A DNA stretch of 64,000 nt from contig NZ_CP119409.1 in the NCBI RefSeq assembly GCF_029223885.1, positions 2,134,001 through 2,198,000 of the forward strand, written 5' to 3'. This document shows positions 42,026-52,002 of this stretch, one piece after another. A program made the translations under genes and the position numbers. This DNA comes from Pararhizobium gei (GTDB lineage: Bacteria; Pseudomonadota; Alphaproteobacteria; Rhizobiales; Rhizobiaceae). How positions within the stretch are numbered: the first letter of the stretch is position 1; each line of letters begins with the position of its first letter. The notes under the pieces were generated by a model. It had not been told where the DNA came from. It was given only the letters and a program-made list of their open reading frames with translations, and made no database searches.

Positions 42026-42748
42026 ATGTCGGCCAACCCTCTCTTCAAACGTGTTTTGCTGAAAGCCTCCGGTGAAGCGCTCATGGGCAACCAGGGCTTC
42101 GGCATCGATGTCGCGGTCGCCGACCGCATCGCATCGGATATCGCGCAGGCCCGCGCCATGGGCGTGGAAGTGGGCGTTGTGGTCGGTGGCGGCAATATCT
42201 TCCGCGGTGTCGCGGTTGCCTCCAAGGGTGGAGACCGCGTGACCGGCGACCACATGGGCATGCTGGCGACGATCATAAACGCGTTGGCGCTGGCGACATC
42301 GCTGCGCAAGCTCGACATCGATACCGTCGTCCTGTCCGCCATCGCCATGCCCGAAATCTGCGAGAGTTTCTCGCAGCGCGCGACCCTCTACCACCTGTCG
42401 CTCGGGCGCGTGGTCATTTTCGCCGGCGGCACGGGTAATCCCTTCTTCACGACAGATTCGGCTGCCGCCCTTCGCGCCGCTGAAATGGGTGCGGAAGCAA
42501 TCTTCAAGGGAACGCAGGTGGACGGTATCTATACGGCCGACCCCAAGAAGGATCCGACCGCAACGCGCTTCGACCGCCTGACGCATTCGGAAGTCCTGGA
42601 AAAGGGGCTGGCGGTCATGGACGTTGCCGCCGTCGCGCTAGCACGCGAAAACAGCATTCCGATCATCGTCTTTTCCATTCACGAGAAGGGCGGTTTTGCG
42701 GATATCCTGACCGGCGGCGGTCGTTCGACCATTGTGACCGACAACTGA
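42026..42748 (+). CDS. pyrH: UMP kinase
   Basis: This 240-residue bacterial-type uridylate kinase makes UDP from UMP. It belongs to the amino-acid-kinase fold with KASGEALMG at the start, VVGGGNIFRG, the substrate loop GTGNPFFTTDSAAALRA and VDGIYTADPKKD. The start at 42026 has AGGAG at good spacing, preferred over an ATG at 42002. It is followed 62 bp later by frr, so the two are probably co-transcribed. UDP made here feeds nucleotide sugars for the lipid A genes downstream as well as RNA synthesis. Confidence 0.97.
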   Translation: MSANPLFKRVLLKASGEALMGNQGFGIDVAVADRIASDIAQARAMGVEVGVVVGGGNIFRGVAVASKGGDRVTGDHMGMLATIINALALATSLRKLDIDTVVLSAIAMPEICESFSQRATLYHLSLGRVVIFAGGTGNPFFTTDSAAALRAAEMGAEAIFKGTQVDGIYTADPKKDPTATRFDRLTHSEVLEKGLAVMDVAAVALARENSIPIIVFSIHEKGGFADILTGGGRSTIVTDN

Positions 42749-42810
42749 CAGATGCTGTGGCCCGCATCGAAATGAAAGGGCCGATGATGATAAGGATGGG
42801 AGTTTGATCC

Positions 42811-43371
42811 ATGAGTGAAGGTATTGATCTGGGTGACCTGAAGCGGCGCATGGAAGGTGCGATCGCTGCTTTCAAACAAGACATCGCGTCGCTTCGGACC
42901 GGCCGTGCATCGGCCAATGTTCTCGATCCGGTTATGGTGGAGGCCTATGGTTCGCGCGTGCCGCTCAACCAGGTTGCCAATATAACCGTTCCGGAATCGC
43001 GTATGCTGGGTGTCTCGATCTGGGACAAGTCCATGGTCGGCGCCGTCGATCGCGCTATCCGGGAATCGAATCTCGGACTGAATCCGATCGTTGACGGACA
43101 GAACCTGCGCATTCCCTTGCCGGAATTGAACGAGGAGCGCCGCAAATCGCTGGTGAAGGTTTCCCATGATTACGCCGAAAAGGCCAAAGTGGCGATCCGC
43201 AACGTGCGTCGCGATGGCATGGACAGCCTGAAAAAAGCCGAGAAGGATGGCGATATCGGCCAGGATGTCAGCCGCAGCCAGTCGGACAAGGTGCAGAAAA
43301 TGACCGATGAGACGATTTCCGAGGTCGACCGCTTGCTCGTCGATAAGGAAAAGGAAATCATGCAGGTATAG
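42811..43371 (+). CDS. frr: Ribosome recycling factor
   Basis: This 186-residue factor, together with EF-G, dissociates post-termination ribosomes. It has the long three-helix-bundle pattern with [19 protein letters not shown] near the start, the [12 protein letters not shown] hinge and [14 protein letters not shown]. The length is typical. It lies between pyrH and uppS in the standard order; the gap to uppS is only 35 bp. Confidence 0.98.
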   Translation: MSEGIDLGDLKRRMEGAIAAFKQDIASLRTGRASANVLDPVMVEAYGSRVPLNQVANITVPESRMLGVSIWDKSMVGAVDRAIRESNLGLNPIVDGQNLRIPLPELNEERRKSLVKVSHDYAEKAKVAIRNVRRDGMDSLKKAEKDGDIGQDVSRSQSDKVQKMTDETISEVDRLLVDKEKEIMQV

Positions 43372-43406
43372 CCTGCCGTTTCGAGTCACTGTTTTATCGG
43401 ACCACG

Positions 43407-44153
43407 ATGTCGAACCCGTTGATCAGAAATATACCTGAGCATGTTGCCATCATCATGGATGGTAACGGTCGATGGGCCAATCTGCGCGGGCTTCCGCGCA
43501 CGATGGGGCATCGCAAGGGCGTCGAGGCCGTGCGCGAAGCAGTACGGACGGCCGGTGAGGTCGGAATCCGCTACCTGACGCTCTTTGCGTTTTCGTCCGA
43601 GAACTGGAGCCGGCCGGAGGCTGAAGTCAGCGACCTCATGGGGTTGCTGAAAGCCTTTATCCGAAGAGACCTGTCCGACCTGCATCGGCAAAATGTCCGA
43701 ATCCGCGTCATCGGCGACAAGACCAACCTTCGCGGCGACATCCTCCCGCTGCTGATCGAGGCCGAGGAAACCACACTCGACAACAGTGGCATAACACTGG
43801 TCATCGCTTTCAATTATGGTGCCCGCGACGAGATAACGCGAGCCGCCCGGGCTTTGGCTGTAGAGGTGGCGCAGGGGCGGTTGACGCCCGACCAGATCAC
43901 GGCCGAGCGGATCACAAGCAGGCTCGATACGGCTGGAATACCGGATCCTGATCTGGTCCTGAGAACGAGCGGCGAGGAGCGTCTGTCCAATTTTCTGCTA
44001 TGGCAGGCAGCTTACTCCGAACTGTTGTTCGTTCCGGAACTGTGGCCGGATTTCACGCGCGAGGTTTTCTTGAGTGCCCTGCAGGCCTATGGCAGCCGCG
44101 AGCGGCGGTTCGGCGGGCTGGCACAGCCGGCAACGCTGGCGGTCGGGTCCTGA
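43407..44153 (+). CDS. uppS: Undecaprenyl diphosphate synthase
   Basis: This 248-residue cis-prenyltransferase makes the C55 lipid carrier for peptidoglycan and O-antigen. It has the catalytic IMDGNGRWA motif, [21 protein letters not shown] and the late [15 protein letters not shown] and YSELLF segments. The stop codon overlaps the cdsA start by one base (TGATG), so the two are translationally coupled. In this order it links ribosome genes to envelope lipid synthesis. Confidence 0.97.
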   Translation: MSNPLIRNIPEHVAIIMDGNGRWANLRGLPRTMGHRKGVEAVREAVRTAGEVGIRYLTLFAFSSENWSRPEAEVSDLMGLLKAFIRRDLSDLHRQNVRIRVIGDKTNLRGDILPLLIEAEETTLDNSGITLVIAFNYGARDEITRAARALAVEVAQGRLTPDQITAERITSRLDTAGIPDPDLVLRTSGEERLSNFLLWQAAYSELLFVPELWPDFTREVFLSALQAYGSRERRFGGLAQPATLAVGS

Positions 44154-44986
44154 TGCAGAAAGAACTGAAGTTGCGCGTCGTGTCGGGCATCGTGATGGCC
44201 GCTTTGGCGCTTGGCGCCACATGGGCCGGCGGCATAGCCTTTGAACTGTTGTCCGTCGCGATTGCCGTCCTGATTTATTACGAATGGTCAACGATCACGA
44301 AGCTTGCCGCGCGGGATTTTCGAGGCAATGCGCTGGGCTGGTTGTCGCAGATCGTCATCGCCGCTCTTATCCTGTTTGATGGATCCCAGCTCACTCTGCT
44401 GGTCCTGGCCGGCTTTGCCGCCCTTGCCGCAGGCTGGGTTGTCCTCAGAGCCGGCAGCTGGTGGTTGCCGGGCGGAATTGTCTATGCGGGACTGACGGGA
44501 ATATCGCTTTCGGCGATCCGCGGCGACAGCGATATCGGTCTGGTTGCGATGATCTTCGTTTTCGCGGTTGTCTGGGCAACGGATATTCTGGCCTATTTCG
44601 TCGGTCGGGCAATCGGCGGCCCGAAGCTTGCTCCACGGATTTCTCCTGGAAAAACCTGGTCGGGCTCTATTGGCGGGGCGTTTTTTGGAGTCGTTGCCGG
44701 GGTCGCCGTGGTTGCCAGCTATTTTTCGCTGGACGACGTGCGCATTCCGTTGCTGGCGCTTTTTCTGTCCGTTTCCAGCCAGGTCGGCGATCTTTTCGAG
44801 TCCTACATCAAACGTCGCTTCGGCGTGAAGGATTCGAGCAAGCTGATTCCCGGACATGGCGGCGTCATGGACCGCGTCGATGGACTTGTTTTTGCCTGTT
44901 TTGCCGCGCTTCTGTTTGTTCTGATACAGGTCATGCTCGCCGGTGGACAAAACGCTCCCATGGGGGCAATCCTGCTTGCGCCTTAA
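44153..44986 (+). CDS. cdsA: Phosphatidate cytidylyltransferase
   Basis: This 277-residue multispanning inner-membrane enzyme makes CDP-diacylglycerol, the precursor of all major phospholipids. The family signature is near the C-terminus (KRRFGVKDSSKLIPGHGGVMDR, read as S-x3-KR-x4-KD-x5-PGHGG-x2-DR-x-D). About seven to eight hydrophobic helices are visible. Start 44153 shares a base with the uppS stop. The next gene, rseP, begins 29 bp later. The dxr gene that often stands here in other proteobacteria is absent, as is usual in rhizobia. Confidence 0.95.
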   Translation: MQKELKLRVVSGIVMAALALGATWAGGIAFELLSVAIAVLIYYEWSTITKLAARDFRGNALGWLSQIVIAALILFDGSQLTLLVLAGFAALAAGWVVLRAGSWWLPGGIVYAGLTGISLSAIRGDSDIGLVAMIFVFAVVWATDILAYFVGRAIGGPKLAPRISPGKTWSGSIGGAFFGVVAGVAVVASYFSLDDVRIPLLALFLSVSSQVGDLFESYIKRRFGVKDSSKLIPGHGGVMDRVDGLVFACFAALLFVLIQVMLAGGQNAPMGAILLAP

Positions 44987-45015
44987 GCGGCGCTGCCTAG
45001 CTGATCGAGGATTCC

Positions 45016-46149
45016 ATGGCTTATCTGGCTGAAATGTTTCAATTCATTGTCGGCTATATCGTTCCGTTCCTGGCTGTCCTGACATTGCTCGTCTTCGTGC
45101 ATGAGATGGGGCACTACCTCGTCGGCCGCTGGTCCGGTATCCGGATCCTGGCATTCTCGGTCGGTTTCGGTCCGGAACTGCTCGGCTATACCGACAAGCA
45201 GGGAACGCGCTGGAAGTTCTGTGCAATCCCGCTTGGTGGTTACGTGAAATTCTTCGGCGACGAAGACGCGGCGAGCATCCCCGACTATGCCCGTCTGCAG
45301 CAATATTCGGCTGAAGACCGTGACCGGACATTTCTCGGTGCCAAACTGTGGAAGCGTGCCGCCACCGTGGCGGCCGGTCCGATCGCAAACTTCATCCTCG
45401 CGATCGCGATTTTCGCCGTGCTGTTCTCGATCTACGGGAGGCCGGTGGCCGACCCTGTGGTGGCGGAGGTAAAGGAAAATAGCGCCGCCGCCCAGGCCGG
45501 CGTGCAGCCGGGCGATCTCCTGGTATCCATCGATGGCAACGCTGTGACGACTTTCGACGATGTGCGGCGCTATGTCAGCATTCGGCCGGAGACGCCGATC
45601 ACGATCCAGATCAAACGTGGCGGTGAACTGCTCGACCTGCCGATGACGCCTCAGCGGACCGACATTACCGACCAGTTCGGCAACAAGATCGAACTTGGCA
45701 TCATCGGCATCGTGACGAACCAGGAAACCGGCAATTTTCGTCTTGAAAATCTTGGCCCCGTCGAAGCCATCGGGCAGGGGGTGGTCGAGAGCTGGCATAT
45801 CGTTACCGGCACCTTCAACTACGTCGCCAATCTCGTGACCGGCCGGATGAAGCCGGACCAGTTGGGTGGCCCGATCCGCGTCGCACAGGCATCGGGTCAG
45901 ATGGCGACGATCGGCATCGCTGCCGTGCTGCAATTGGCAGCCGTTTTGTCAGTTTCCATTGGATTGCTCAATCTTATGCCCGTGCCAGTCCTTGATGGAG
46001 GTCATCTCATGTTTTATGCCGTGGAAGCGATACGGGGGAAACCGGTCGGACCGGGTACCCAGGACATCGCCTTTCGTATCGGTTTTGCAATGATCCTGAT
46101 GCTTATGGTGTTTGCAACCTGGAACGACATCAGTTCGTTGATCGGATAA
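45016..46149 (+). CDS. rseP: Site-2 membrane protease RseP
   Basis: This 377-residue intramembrane zinc metalloprotease has the active-site HEMGH in the first helix (FVHEMGHYLVGR), a periplasmic PDZ domain (about 130-200, AAAQAGVQPGDLLVSIDG) and the third-ligand motif NLMPVPVLDGGH. It cleaves transmembrane substrates such as anti-sigma factors and cell-cycle proteins (MmpA in Caulobacter). GAGGA lies before the ATG. Its position between cdsA and bamA is conserved and links it to envelope stress control. Confidence 0.95.
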   Translation: MAYLAEMFQFIVGYIVPFLAVLTLLVFVHEMGHYLVGRWSGIRILAFSVGFGPELLGYTDKQGTRWKFCAIPLGGYVKFFGDEDAASIPDYARLQQYSAEDRDRTFLGAKLWKRAATVAAGPIANFILAIAIFAVLFSIYGRPVADPVVAEVKENSAAAQAGVQPGDLLVSIDGNAVTTFDDVRRYVSIRPETPITIQIKRGGELLDLPMTPQRTDITDQFGNKIELGIIGIVTNQETGNFRLENLGPVEAIGQGVVESWHIVTGTFNYVANLVTGRMKPDQLGGPIRVAQASGQMATIGIAAVLQLAAVLSVSIGLLNLMPVPVLDGGHLMFYAVEAIRGKPVGPGTQDIAFRIGFAMILMLMVFATWNDISSLIG

Positions 46150-46228
46150 CGAAGGTGACTTGAAAAACGGCGCGGGCTTTACGGAGCCAAGCTGCGGAGC
46201 CCAGTCTATTCAACAGGTTGGATCGAAA

Positions 46229-46254
46229 GGAATTGTTTACGATAAAGCAATTCC
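46229..46254 (+). promoter_or_regulatory. Inverted repeat upstream of bamA
   Basis: GGAATTG (46229-46235) and CAATTCC (46248-46254) flank a 12-nt spacer that can pair further (TTT with AAA). It lies in the 250-bp gap between rseP and bamA and may be an operator or leader stem. No regulator was recognised. Confidence 0.35.
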
Positions 46255-46399
46255 GTAGTGGCGATTGGGACACGGTTTCAATCGAAGTAAACAGAAATTA
46301 ACGAGCTACCTTGCTTGTATGAGAAAAGCAGTTAAAACGGCAGCCGTGACCGGAGTCGGTATGAGTTCGCTGCGGGGCATCGGGAAGAAGGTAAGATTT

Positions 46400-48730
46400 A
46401 TGAAAGCTGGTTCAAAATTTTTGAACGCGGTGTCGGCGGTTGCGCTGTCTACTGGGATTGTCGCATCGGGGACTGGCATTGTAACGCTTGCAAGCGCATC
46501 TGTCGCAGAAGCCGCAACCATCAGCCGCGTCGAAGTCCGCGGAGCGACACGAGTCAGCCCGGAAACAGTCCGTGCAAACGTCACCATCGTTCCCGGCAAA
46601 AGCTTCAGCAATTCCGATATCGACGCTTCCGTGAAGCGCCTGTATTCGACCGGCTATTTCTCCGATGTCAGTATCAATGTTTCCGGCGGTACGCTGGTCG
46701 TGACCGTCAGCGAAAACCAGTTGGTCAACCAGGTTGTCTTCAACGGCAACCGCAAGATCAAGGACGACAAGCTGCAGGCTGCCGTCCGTACCCGCTCGCT
46801 CGGTCCCTATAGCGAAGCGACGGCGGAATATGACATTCAGGCGATCAAGGATGCGTATGCCGGCATCGGCCGCAACGATGTCACGGTCACAACCCAGGTG
46901 GTTCCGATTGCCGAAGGACGTGTCAACCTGGCCTTCGTAATCAACGAAGGTGACCGCACGAAGATCACCTCCATTAATTTCGTCGGCAACAACGCCTACA
47001 GCAATGGCCGTCTCCAGGCCGTGATCGCGACGAAGAAGTCCGGCATTTTCTCCTTCCTGAACCGGAAGGATGTCTATAATGCGGACAAGCTTCGGGCCGA
47101 TGAGGAACTGCTACGCCAGTTTTATTATAACCGCGGTTATGCCGATTTCCGCGTCGTGTCGTCCGATGCCGTTCTCGATGAAACGAGCAATGAGTATACG
47201 GTGACGATCACGGTGGAAGAGGGCGAGCGCTACGACTTTGGTCCGGTAAATGTGGAATCGACCGTCGAGGGTGTCGATGCCGAAGAGCTCAAGGGTCTGA
47301 TCCAGACCTCGGAAGGCTCCGTCTACAAGGCCAAGGACGTTCAGGAAAGCATCTCGGCAATCTCGCAACGGGTGGCCGCTCAGGGCTATCCATTCGCGCG
47401 CGTGACGCCGCGCGGCAACCGCGATTTCGGCAATCGCACGATCGCCGTCGATTACCTCGTGGATCAGGGTGAACGCGCCTATATCGAGCGCATCGAAATC
47501 CGGGGCAATACGCGAACCCGCGACTACGTGATCCGCCGCGAATTCGATATGAGCGAAGGCGATGCGTTCAATCAGGAAATGATTGCGACGGCAAAGCGCC
47601 GCCTGGAGGCGCTGGGTTATTTCTCGGCCGTCAATATCTCGACGCAGGCCGGCACTGCGTCCGACCGCGTTGTCATCGTTGTCGATGTGCAGGATCAGTC
47701 GACCGGCTCCTTCGGTATCGGTGCAGGCTATTCGGCCGGCAGCGGCGGCGGCTTCCTTCTGGAAGCGTCTATCGAGGAAAAGAACTTCCTCGGTCGCGGT
47801 CAGTATATCCGTCTTGCCGCCGGTCGCGGCGAGGACAGCAAGACCTATAACGTTTCGTTCACGGAGCCCTATTTCCTCGGCTATCGTCTGGCAGCCGGGT
47901 TTGATATCTTCAAGAACGAGAATGACTTCGACGACGACAATTACAGCTACGAGGATCAGGGCTTCAGCCTGCGCGTCACCGCGCCGATCACGGAAAGACT
48001 GTCGACGACGTTCCGCTACAATTATACGGAGCTTGATTACAGCGGCGACACCGACGAACTGTCGAGCCCCTACCGCCGCGTGGTGAATGATTCTTCGTGG
48101 ACACGGTCGTCGATATCCCAGACTTTGACCTATAATTCGCTTGATGACGCGCAATTGGCGCATGAAGGTATTCTCGCATCGGTAACGCAGGAATATGCCG
48201 GCTTGGGCGGGACGTCCGACTTCTACAAGCTGACGGCCAAGGCAAAGTGGTTCTATACCGTCAATGAAGATGCCGACATTATTGCATCGCTTGCCGGTAC
48301 TGCCGGCCATGTGATCAACACCGGCGGCCAGATGGAGGTCTTCGACCAGTTCCAGCTTGGCAACAGCGACATTCGCGGTTTCGAGCGCAACGGCGTCGGT
48401 CCGCGTGCTGAAAATGGCGATGCCATCGGCGGTACGACCTATTTCACAGCATCAGCCGAGGCAACGTTCCCGCTGCCTTTCGTCGCGCGTGATGCTGGCT
48501 TCCGTGGCGCGATCTTTGCAGATGCCGGCACGCTTTATGGTAACGACGTCAATGTGACGGCTGCGGACGGTGTCAGGGGTACAGGCAGCGACCTGCGCGC
48601 TTCGGTCGGTATCGGCCTCATGTGGGCATCCCCCTTCGGGCCGCTGCGTGTCGATTATGCCATTCCTGTTGCAAAGGAAGATTACGACAAGGTTCAGAAC
48701 CTCAAGTTCGGTATTTCGTCGTCCTTCTAA
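46400..48730 (+). CDS. bamA: Outer-membrane protein assembly factor BamA
   Basis: This 776-residue Omp85 protein inserts beta-barrels into the outer membrane. It has a signal peptide (VALSTGIVASGTGIVTLASASVAEA), five POTRA repeats (about 45-400, first begins ISRVEVRGATRVS) and a C-terminal 16-stranded barrel. The chain ends in the aromatic ISSSF needed for barrel recognition. ATG 46400 has GAAGAAGG upstream. An in-frame extension to 46265 would put 45 unlikely residues before the signal. It is followed at once by lpxD, so outer-membrane protein and lipid A supply are genetically linked. Confidence 0.97.
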   Translation: MKAGSKFLNAVSAVALSTGIVASGTGIVTLASASVAEAATISRVEVRGATRVSPETVRANVTIVPGKSFSNSDIDASVKRLYSTGYFSDVSINVSGGTLVVTVSENQLVNQVVFNGNRKIKDDKLQAAVRTRSLGPYSEATAEYDIQAIKDAYAGIGRNDVTVTTQVVPIAEGRVNLAFVINEGDRTKITSINFVGNNAYSNGRLQAVIATKKSGIFSFLNRKDVYNADKLRADEELLRQFYYNRGYADFRVVSSDAVLDETSNEYTVTITVEEGERYDFGPVNVESTVEGVDAEELKGLIQTSEGSVYKAKDVQESISAISQRVAAQGYPFARVTPRGNRDFGNRTIAVDYLVDQGERAYIERIEIRGNTRTRDYVIRREFDMSEGDAFNQEMIATAKRRLEALGYFSAVNISTQAGTASDRVVIVVDVQDQSTGSFGIGAGYSAGSGGGFLLEASIEEKNFLGRGQYIRLAAGRGEDSKTYNVSFTEPYFLGYRLAAGFDIFKNENDFDDDNYSYEDQGFSLRVTAPITERLSTTFRYNYTELDYSGDTDELSSPYRRVVNDSSWTRSSISQTLTYNSLDDAQLAHEGILASVTQEYAGLGGTSDFYKLTAKAKWFYTVNEDADIIASLAGTAGHVINTGGQMEVFDQFQLGNSDIRGFERNGVGPRAENGDAIGGTTYFTASAEATFPLPFVARDAGFRGAIFADAGTLYGNDVNVTAADGVRGTGSDLRASVGIGLMWASPFGPLRVDYAIPVAKEDYDKVQNLKFGISSSF

Positions 48731-48778
48731 CCTTTGCAGTCCAGAACTGCCTGCCAAAACTGTTCTGGAGTGTTGGCT

Positions 48779-49843
48779 ATGGAAAACAACTGGTTCTTCC
48801 CGCTGCATGCTGGGGTTCGCCTGAGCGATCTGGCTGTTCACATCGGCGCAACCCTCGAAGACAAGACGAGCGCCGACCGGATCGTCCGGTCGGTGGCGCC
48901 CGTTTACAGGGCAAAAGACGGCGACATTTGCTATATGGTGTCGCGCAAGAACCGTCTTGAACTGGACACGTGCCAGGCAGCGGCGATTGTCTGCGACGCG
49001 GCCCTTGCTCCCTTGGTTCCCGCCCATATTCCTGTGTTGCTGACCGCTCACCCGCATACGGCCTTTGCGCTTGCTGGTGCTTATCTGCATCAGGACGCGA
49101 TGCGACCGTCCCGCACCCTGTCGCAGGGCGGCATCTCGCCAATGGCTGTGATCGATCCGCAGGCACGGCTGGAAGCCGGCGTCGAGGTCGAGGCGCTGGC
49201 GGTGATCGGCGCGGGTGCTGAGATCGGCGAGGGCACGCGGATCGGCGCGGGCGCGGTCATCGGCGCAGGTGTCCGCATTGGTCGCGATTGTACGATAGCG
49301 GCCGGAGCAAGCGTTGTCTGCTCTCTCATCGGCAACAATGTCATCATTCACGCAGGTGCCCGGATCGGTCAGGACGGCTTCGGAAACGCTCCAGGCCCGA
49401 AGGGCGGCATGATCAAGATCGTCCAGATCGGCCGCGTCATTCTGCAGGACTGGGTCGAGATTGGTGCGAATACGACCATCGATCGCGGAGCGATGGACGA
49501 CACGGTGGTTGGCGAAGGCACGAAGATCGATAATCTGGTGCAACTCGGGCATAATGTGCGCATTGGCCGTCACTGCGGTATTGCCGCCCAGGTCGGCATC
49601 GCCGGCAGCACGCATATCGGCGACGGTGTCATGATCGGCGGAGCCGCCGCCATCAACGGACATATCCGTATCGGCAATCGTGCACAGATCGCGGCAATGA
49701 GCGGTGTCGCTGCCGATGTTCCGGCTGGCGAACGTTATGGCGGCATCCCGGCGCGCCCCATGCGCGATTTTCTTCGCGATGTTGCGGAGATGTCCGCACG
49801 AGCCCAGAGCAGACAAAAGAGATCCGGAGGCAAAAATGAGTGA
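48779..49843 (+). CDS. lpxD: UDP-3-O-acyl-glucosamine N-acyltransferase LpxD
   Basis: This 354-residue acyltransferase adds the N-linked hydroxy-acyl chain in lipid A synthesis. An N-terminal uridine-binding domain (about 1-110) is followed by hexapeptide repeats of the left-handed beta helix. The catalytic His lies in LGHNVRIG ([12 protein letters not shown]). TGGAG stands before the ATG. Its 3' end overlaps fabZ by 8 bp. It is first of the lpxD-fabZ-lpxA-lpxI-lpxB block. Confidence 0.96.
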   Translation: MENNWFFPLHAGVRLSDLAVHIGATLEDKTSADRIVRSVAPVYRAKDGDICYMVSRKNRLELDTCQAAAIVCDAALAPLVPAHIPVLLTAHPHTAFALAGAYLHQDAMRPSRTLSQGGISPMAVIDPQARLEAGVEVEALAVIGAGAEIGEGTRIGAGAVIGAGVRIGRDCTIAAGASVVCSLIGNNVIIHAGARIGQDGFGNAPGPKGGMIKIVQIGRVILQDWVEIGANTTIDRGAMDDTVVGEGTKIDNLVQLGHNVRIGRHCGIAAQVGIAGSTHIGDGVMIGGAAAINGHIRIGNRAQIAAMSGVAADVPAGERYGGIPARPMRDFLRDVAEMSARAQSRQKRSGGKNE

Positions 49844-50303
49844 ACCAGAAAACGCTGTTCTCGGAACGGCTGAAATCCAGGACATCATGAAACTGCTTCC
49901 CCATCGCTACCCGTTTCTTCTGGTTGATCGGATCATCCAGATCGACGGCGACAGTTCGGCGATCGGGATCAAGAACGTGACGGCGAACGAGCCGCATTTC
50001 ACCGGCCATTTTCCGGAACAGCCGATCATGCCGGGGGTTCTGCTCATCGAAGGCATGGCCCAGACGGCCGGAGCTATCTGTGCCCGCAAGACCGGCAACG
50101 GCAGCAATCTCGTCTACTTCATGACCATTGACAATGCGCGGTTCCGCAAGCCGGTCGTGCCCGGGGACCGTGTCGAATACCACGTGGTCAAGCAAAAGCA
50201 GCGTGGCAATATCTGGAAATTTCATTGTGATGCAAAAGTTGACGGGCAACTGGTTGCGGAAGCTGATATCGGCGCAATGATTATCAGCAAGGAAGACGCC
50301 TGA
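49836..50303 (+). CDS. fabZ: 3-hydroxyacyl-ACP dehydratase FabZ
   Basis: This 155-residue hot-dog-fold enzyme dehydrates 3-hydroxyacyl-ACP in fatty-acid synthesis. The active-site His lies in [12 protein letters not shown] / [20 protein letters not shown], with the catalytic Glu in IEGMAQ. CCGGAGG precedes the ATG, which lies within the end of lpxD. The placement among lpx genes is universal and balances hydroxyacyl-ACP use between phospholipids and lipid A. Confidence 0.97.
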   Translation: MSEPENAVLGTAEIQDIMKLLPHRYPFLLVDRIIQIDGDSSAIGIKNVTANEPHFTGHFPEQPIMPGVLLIEGMAQTAGAICARKTGNGSNLVYFMTIDNARFRKPVVPGDRVEYHVVKQKQRGNIWKFHCDAKVDGQLVAEADIGAMIISKEDA

Positions 50304-50305
50304 TC

Positions 50306-51118
50306 ATGATCGCCCCCACTGCGAAGATCCATCCGCTCTCGGTCATCGAAGACGGGGCGGTGATCGGCGACAATGTCGTGATCGGTCCCTTCTGTCACAT
50401 CGGGCCGAAGGTGACGCTGGCGGATAATGTCGAGCTTATCAGCCATGTCGTCGTGCTGGGCCGCACCACCGTCGGCAAGGGGTCGAAACTATTTCCCTCG
50501 GCGGTAATCGGTGGCGATTCACAAAGCGTGCATCACAGCGCGGTCGATACGACCCTGACGATCGGCGAGAACTGCACGATCCGCGAAGGTGTCACGATGA
50601 ACACCGGCACCGTCGAACATGGCGGCGCAACGATCGTCGGCGACAACAACCTGTTCCTCGCCTATGCGCATGTCGCCCATGATTGCCGTCTTGGGAATAA
50701 CATCATTCTCTCCAACAATGTGATGCTGGCCGGTCACGTGACCGTGGAGGATCGGGCCATTCTCGGCGGCGGCTCTGCCGTGCACCAATTCACGCGGATC
50801 GGACGGCAAGCCTTTATCGGCGGACTTTCGGCTGTCAGCTACGACGTCATCCCCTATGGCATGCTCAACGGCAATCCCGGCATATTGAGCGGCCTGAACG
50901 TGGTCGGTATGGCCCGCGCCGGCTTTGAAAAGCCGGTCATCCATGAGGTTCGCCGGGCTTACAAACAGATTTTCGAAGGACCGGAATCGATCCGTGCCAA
51001 TGCGGCGGCCATTCGCGCAGAGTATGAAAACTGCCCGCCGGCTTTGCAAATTCTCGATTTTATCGCGGCCGAGAGCGATCGTGCCCTGTCGTCGCCAAGC
51101 CGGGGTAAAAGGGGCTGA
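50306..51118 (+). CDS. lpxA: UDP-GlcNAc acyltransferase LpxA
   Basis: This 270-residue trimeric left-handed beta-helix enzyme catalyses the first step of lipid A synthesis. Hexapeptide repeats run through residues 1-190 (ending [13 protein letters not shown]), and the catalytic His is in [14 protein letters not shown]-terminal helical bundle with the acyl-ACP-binding surface follows. It starts 2 bp after fabZ ends. The gap to lpxI is 5 bp. Confidence 0.97.
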   Translation: MIAPTAKIHPLSVIEDGAVIGDNVVIGPFCHIGPKVTLADNVELISHVVVLGRTTVGKGSKLFPSAVIGGDSQSVHHSAVDTTLTIGENCTIREGVTMNTGTVEHGGATIVGDNNLFLAYAHVAHDCRLGNNIILSNNVMLAGHVTVEDRAILGGGSAVHQFTRIGRQAFIGGLSAVSYDVIPYGMLNGNPGILSGLNVVGMARAGFEKPVIHEVRRAYKQIFEGPESIRANAAAIRAEYENCPPALQILDFIAAESDRALSSPSRGKRG

Positions 51119-51123
51119 TCCCG

Positions 51124-52002
51124 ATGAGCATCGACAGCCGGCCGGAGACACGGGGAAGGCTGGCTATCATTGCAGGCGGCGGCATGCTTCCGCATCATGT
51201 CGCAGAGGCTGCCCGTGCACGAGGCGACAATCCCTACATCATCGCGCTCAAGAACGAGAGCGGCCGTGACTGGTCGGGTTTCGACCATGCGACGCTTGGC
51301 ATCGGCAATTTCAAATCGATTACGGCTGCGCTGCTCGCCAAGGGTATCGATCGTGTCGTGCTGTCTGGGGGGGTCCGGCGACGTCCCGAGTGGCGCGACA
51401 TCAGGCCGACACTGCGCACGCTGGCGAAAGTTCCGGCCGTGCTGAAAACGCTGATCTCCGGTGGCGACGACGCCGTTCTCAAGATGGCGATCGGGCTGAT
51501 CGAGGCGAGCGGCGCGCGCGTTATCGGCGTTCAGGACATCATCCCCGAGTTGCTGGCTGAGACAGGTCCGTTGGGAAAGATCTCGCCGGATCGGGAAGAC
51601 TGGAAGAATATCGAGGTTGCCGCCTCCGCGGCCGTTTCGCTTGGCAGGCTCGACGTCGGACAGGGGGCAGTTGCGGTCGGCGGCCGCGTCGTTGCGCTGG
51701 AGGGGCCGGAAGGAACGGATGCCATGCTGGCCCGCGTTGCCGCCCTGCGTGCCGAGGGACGAATTTCATCACACCGTCGCGGCGTCCTGGTCAAGCTGTG
51801 CAAGCCGCAGCAGGATCTCCGCGCAGATCTTCCGTCCATCGGCGCCTCGACCGTTCTCGGTGCGCGGGCAGCAGGCCTGGCCGGAATTGCCGTTGAAGCC
51901 GGTCGGGCGCTGGTTCTGGAAAGATCGGCGCTGATTTCCGAAGCCGACAACGCCGGCCTCTTTGTCGCCGGTATCGACCGCGCGTTCCTGAGCGGCATAT
52001 GA
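51124..52002 (+). CDS. lpxI: UDP-2,3-diacylglucosamine diphosphatase LpxI
   Basis: This 292-residue enzyme removes UMP from UDP-2,3-diacylglucosamine to give lipid X. It is the alphaproteobacterial substitute for LpxH. The N-terminal domain begins LAIIAGGGMLPHHVAEAARARG, and the C-terminal domain holds the conserved GRVVALEGPEGTDAMLARVA and LVKLCKPQQDLRADLPSIG segments with acidic catalytic residues. It overlaps lpxB by 4 bp. Confidence 0.95.
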   Translation: MSIDSRPETRGRLAIIAGGGMLPHHVAEAARARGDNPYIIALKNESGRDWSGFDHATLGIGNFKSITAALLAKGIDRVVLSGGVRRRPEWRDIRPTLRTLAKVPAVLKTLISGGDDAVLKMAIGLIEASGARVIGVQDIIPELLAETGPLGKISPDREDWKNIEVAASAAVSLGRLDVGQGAVAVGGRVVALEGPEGTDAMLARVAALRAEGRISSHRRGVLVKLCKPQQDLRADLPSIGASTVLGARAAGLAGIAVEAGRALVLERSALISEADNAGLFVAGIDRAFLSGI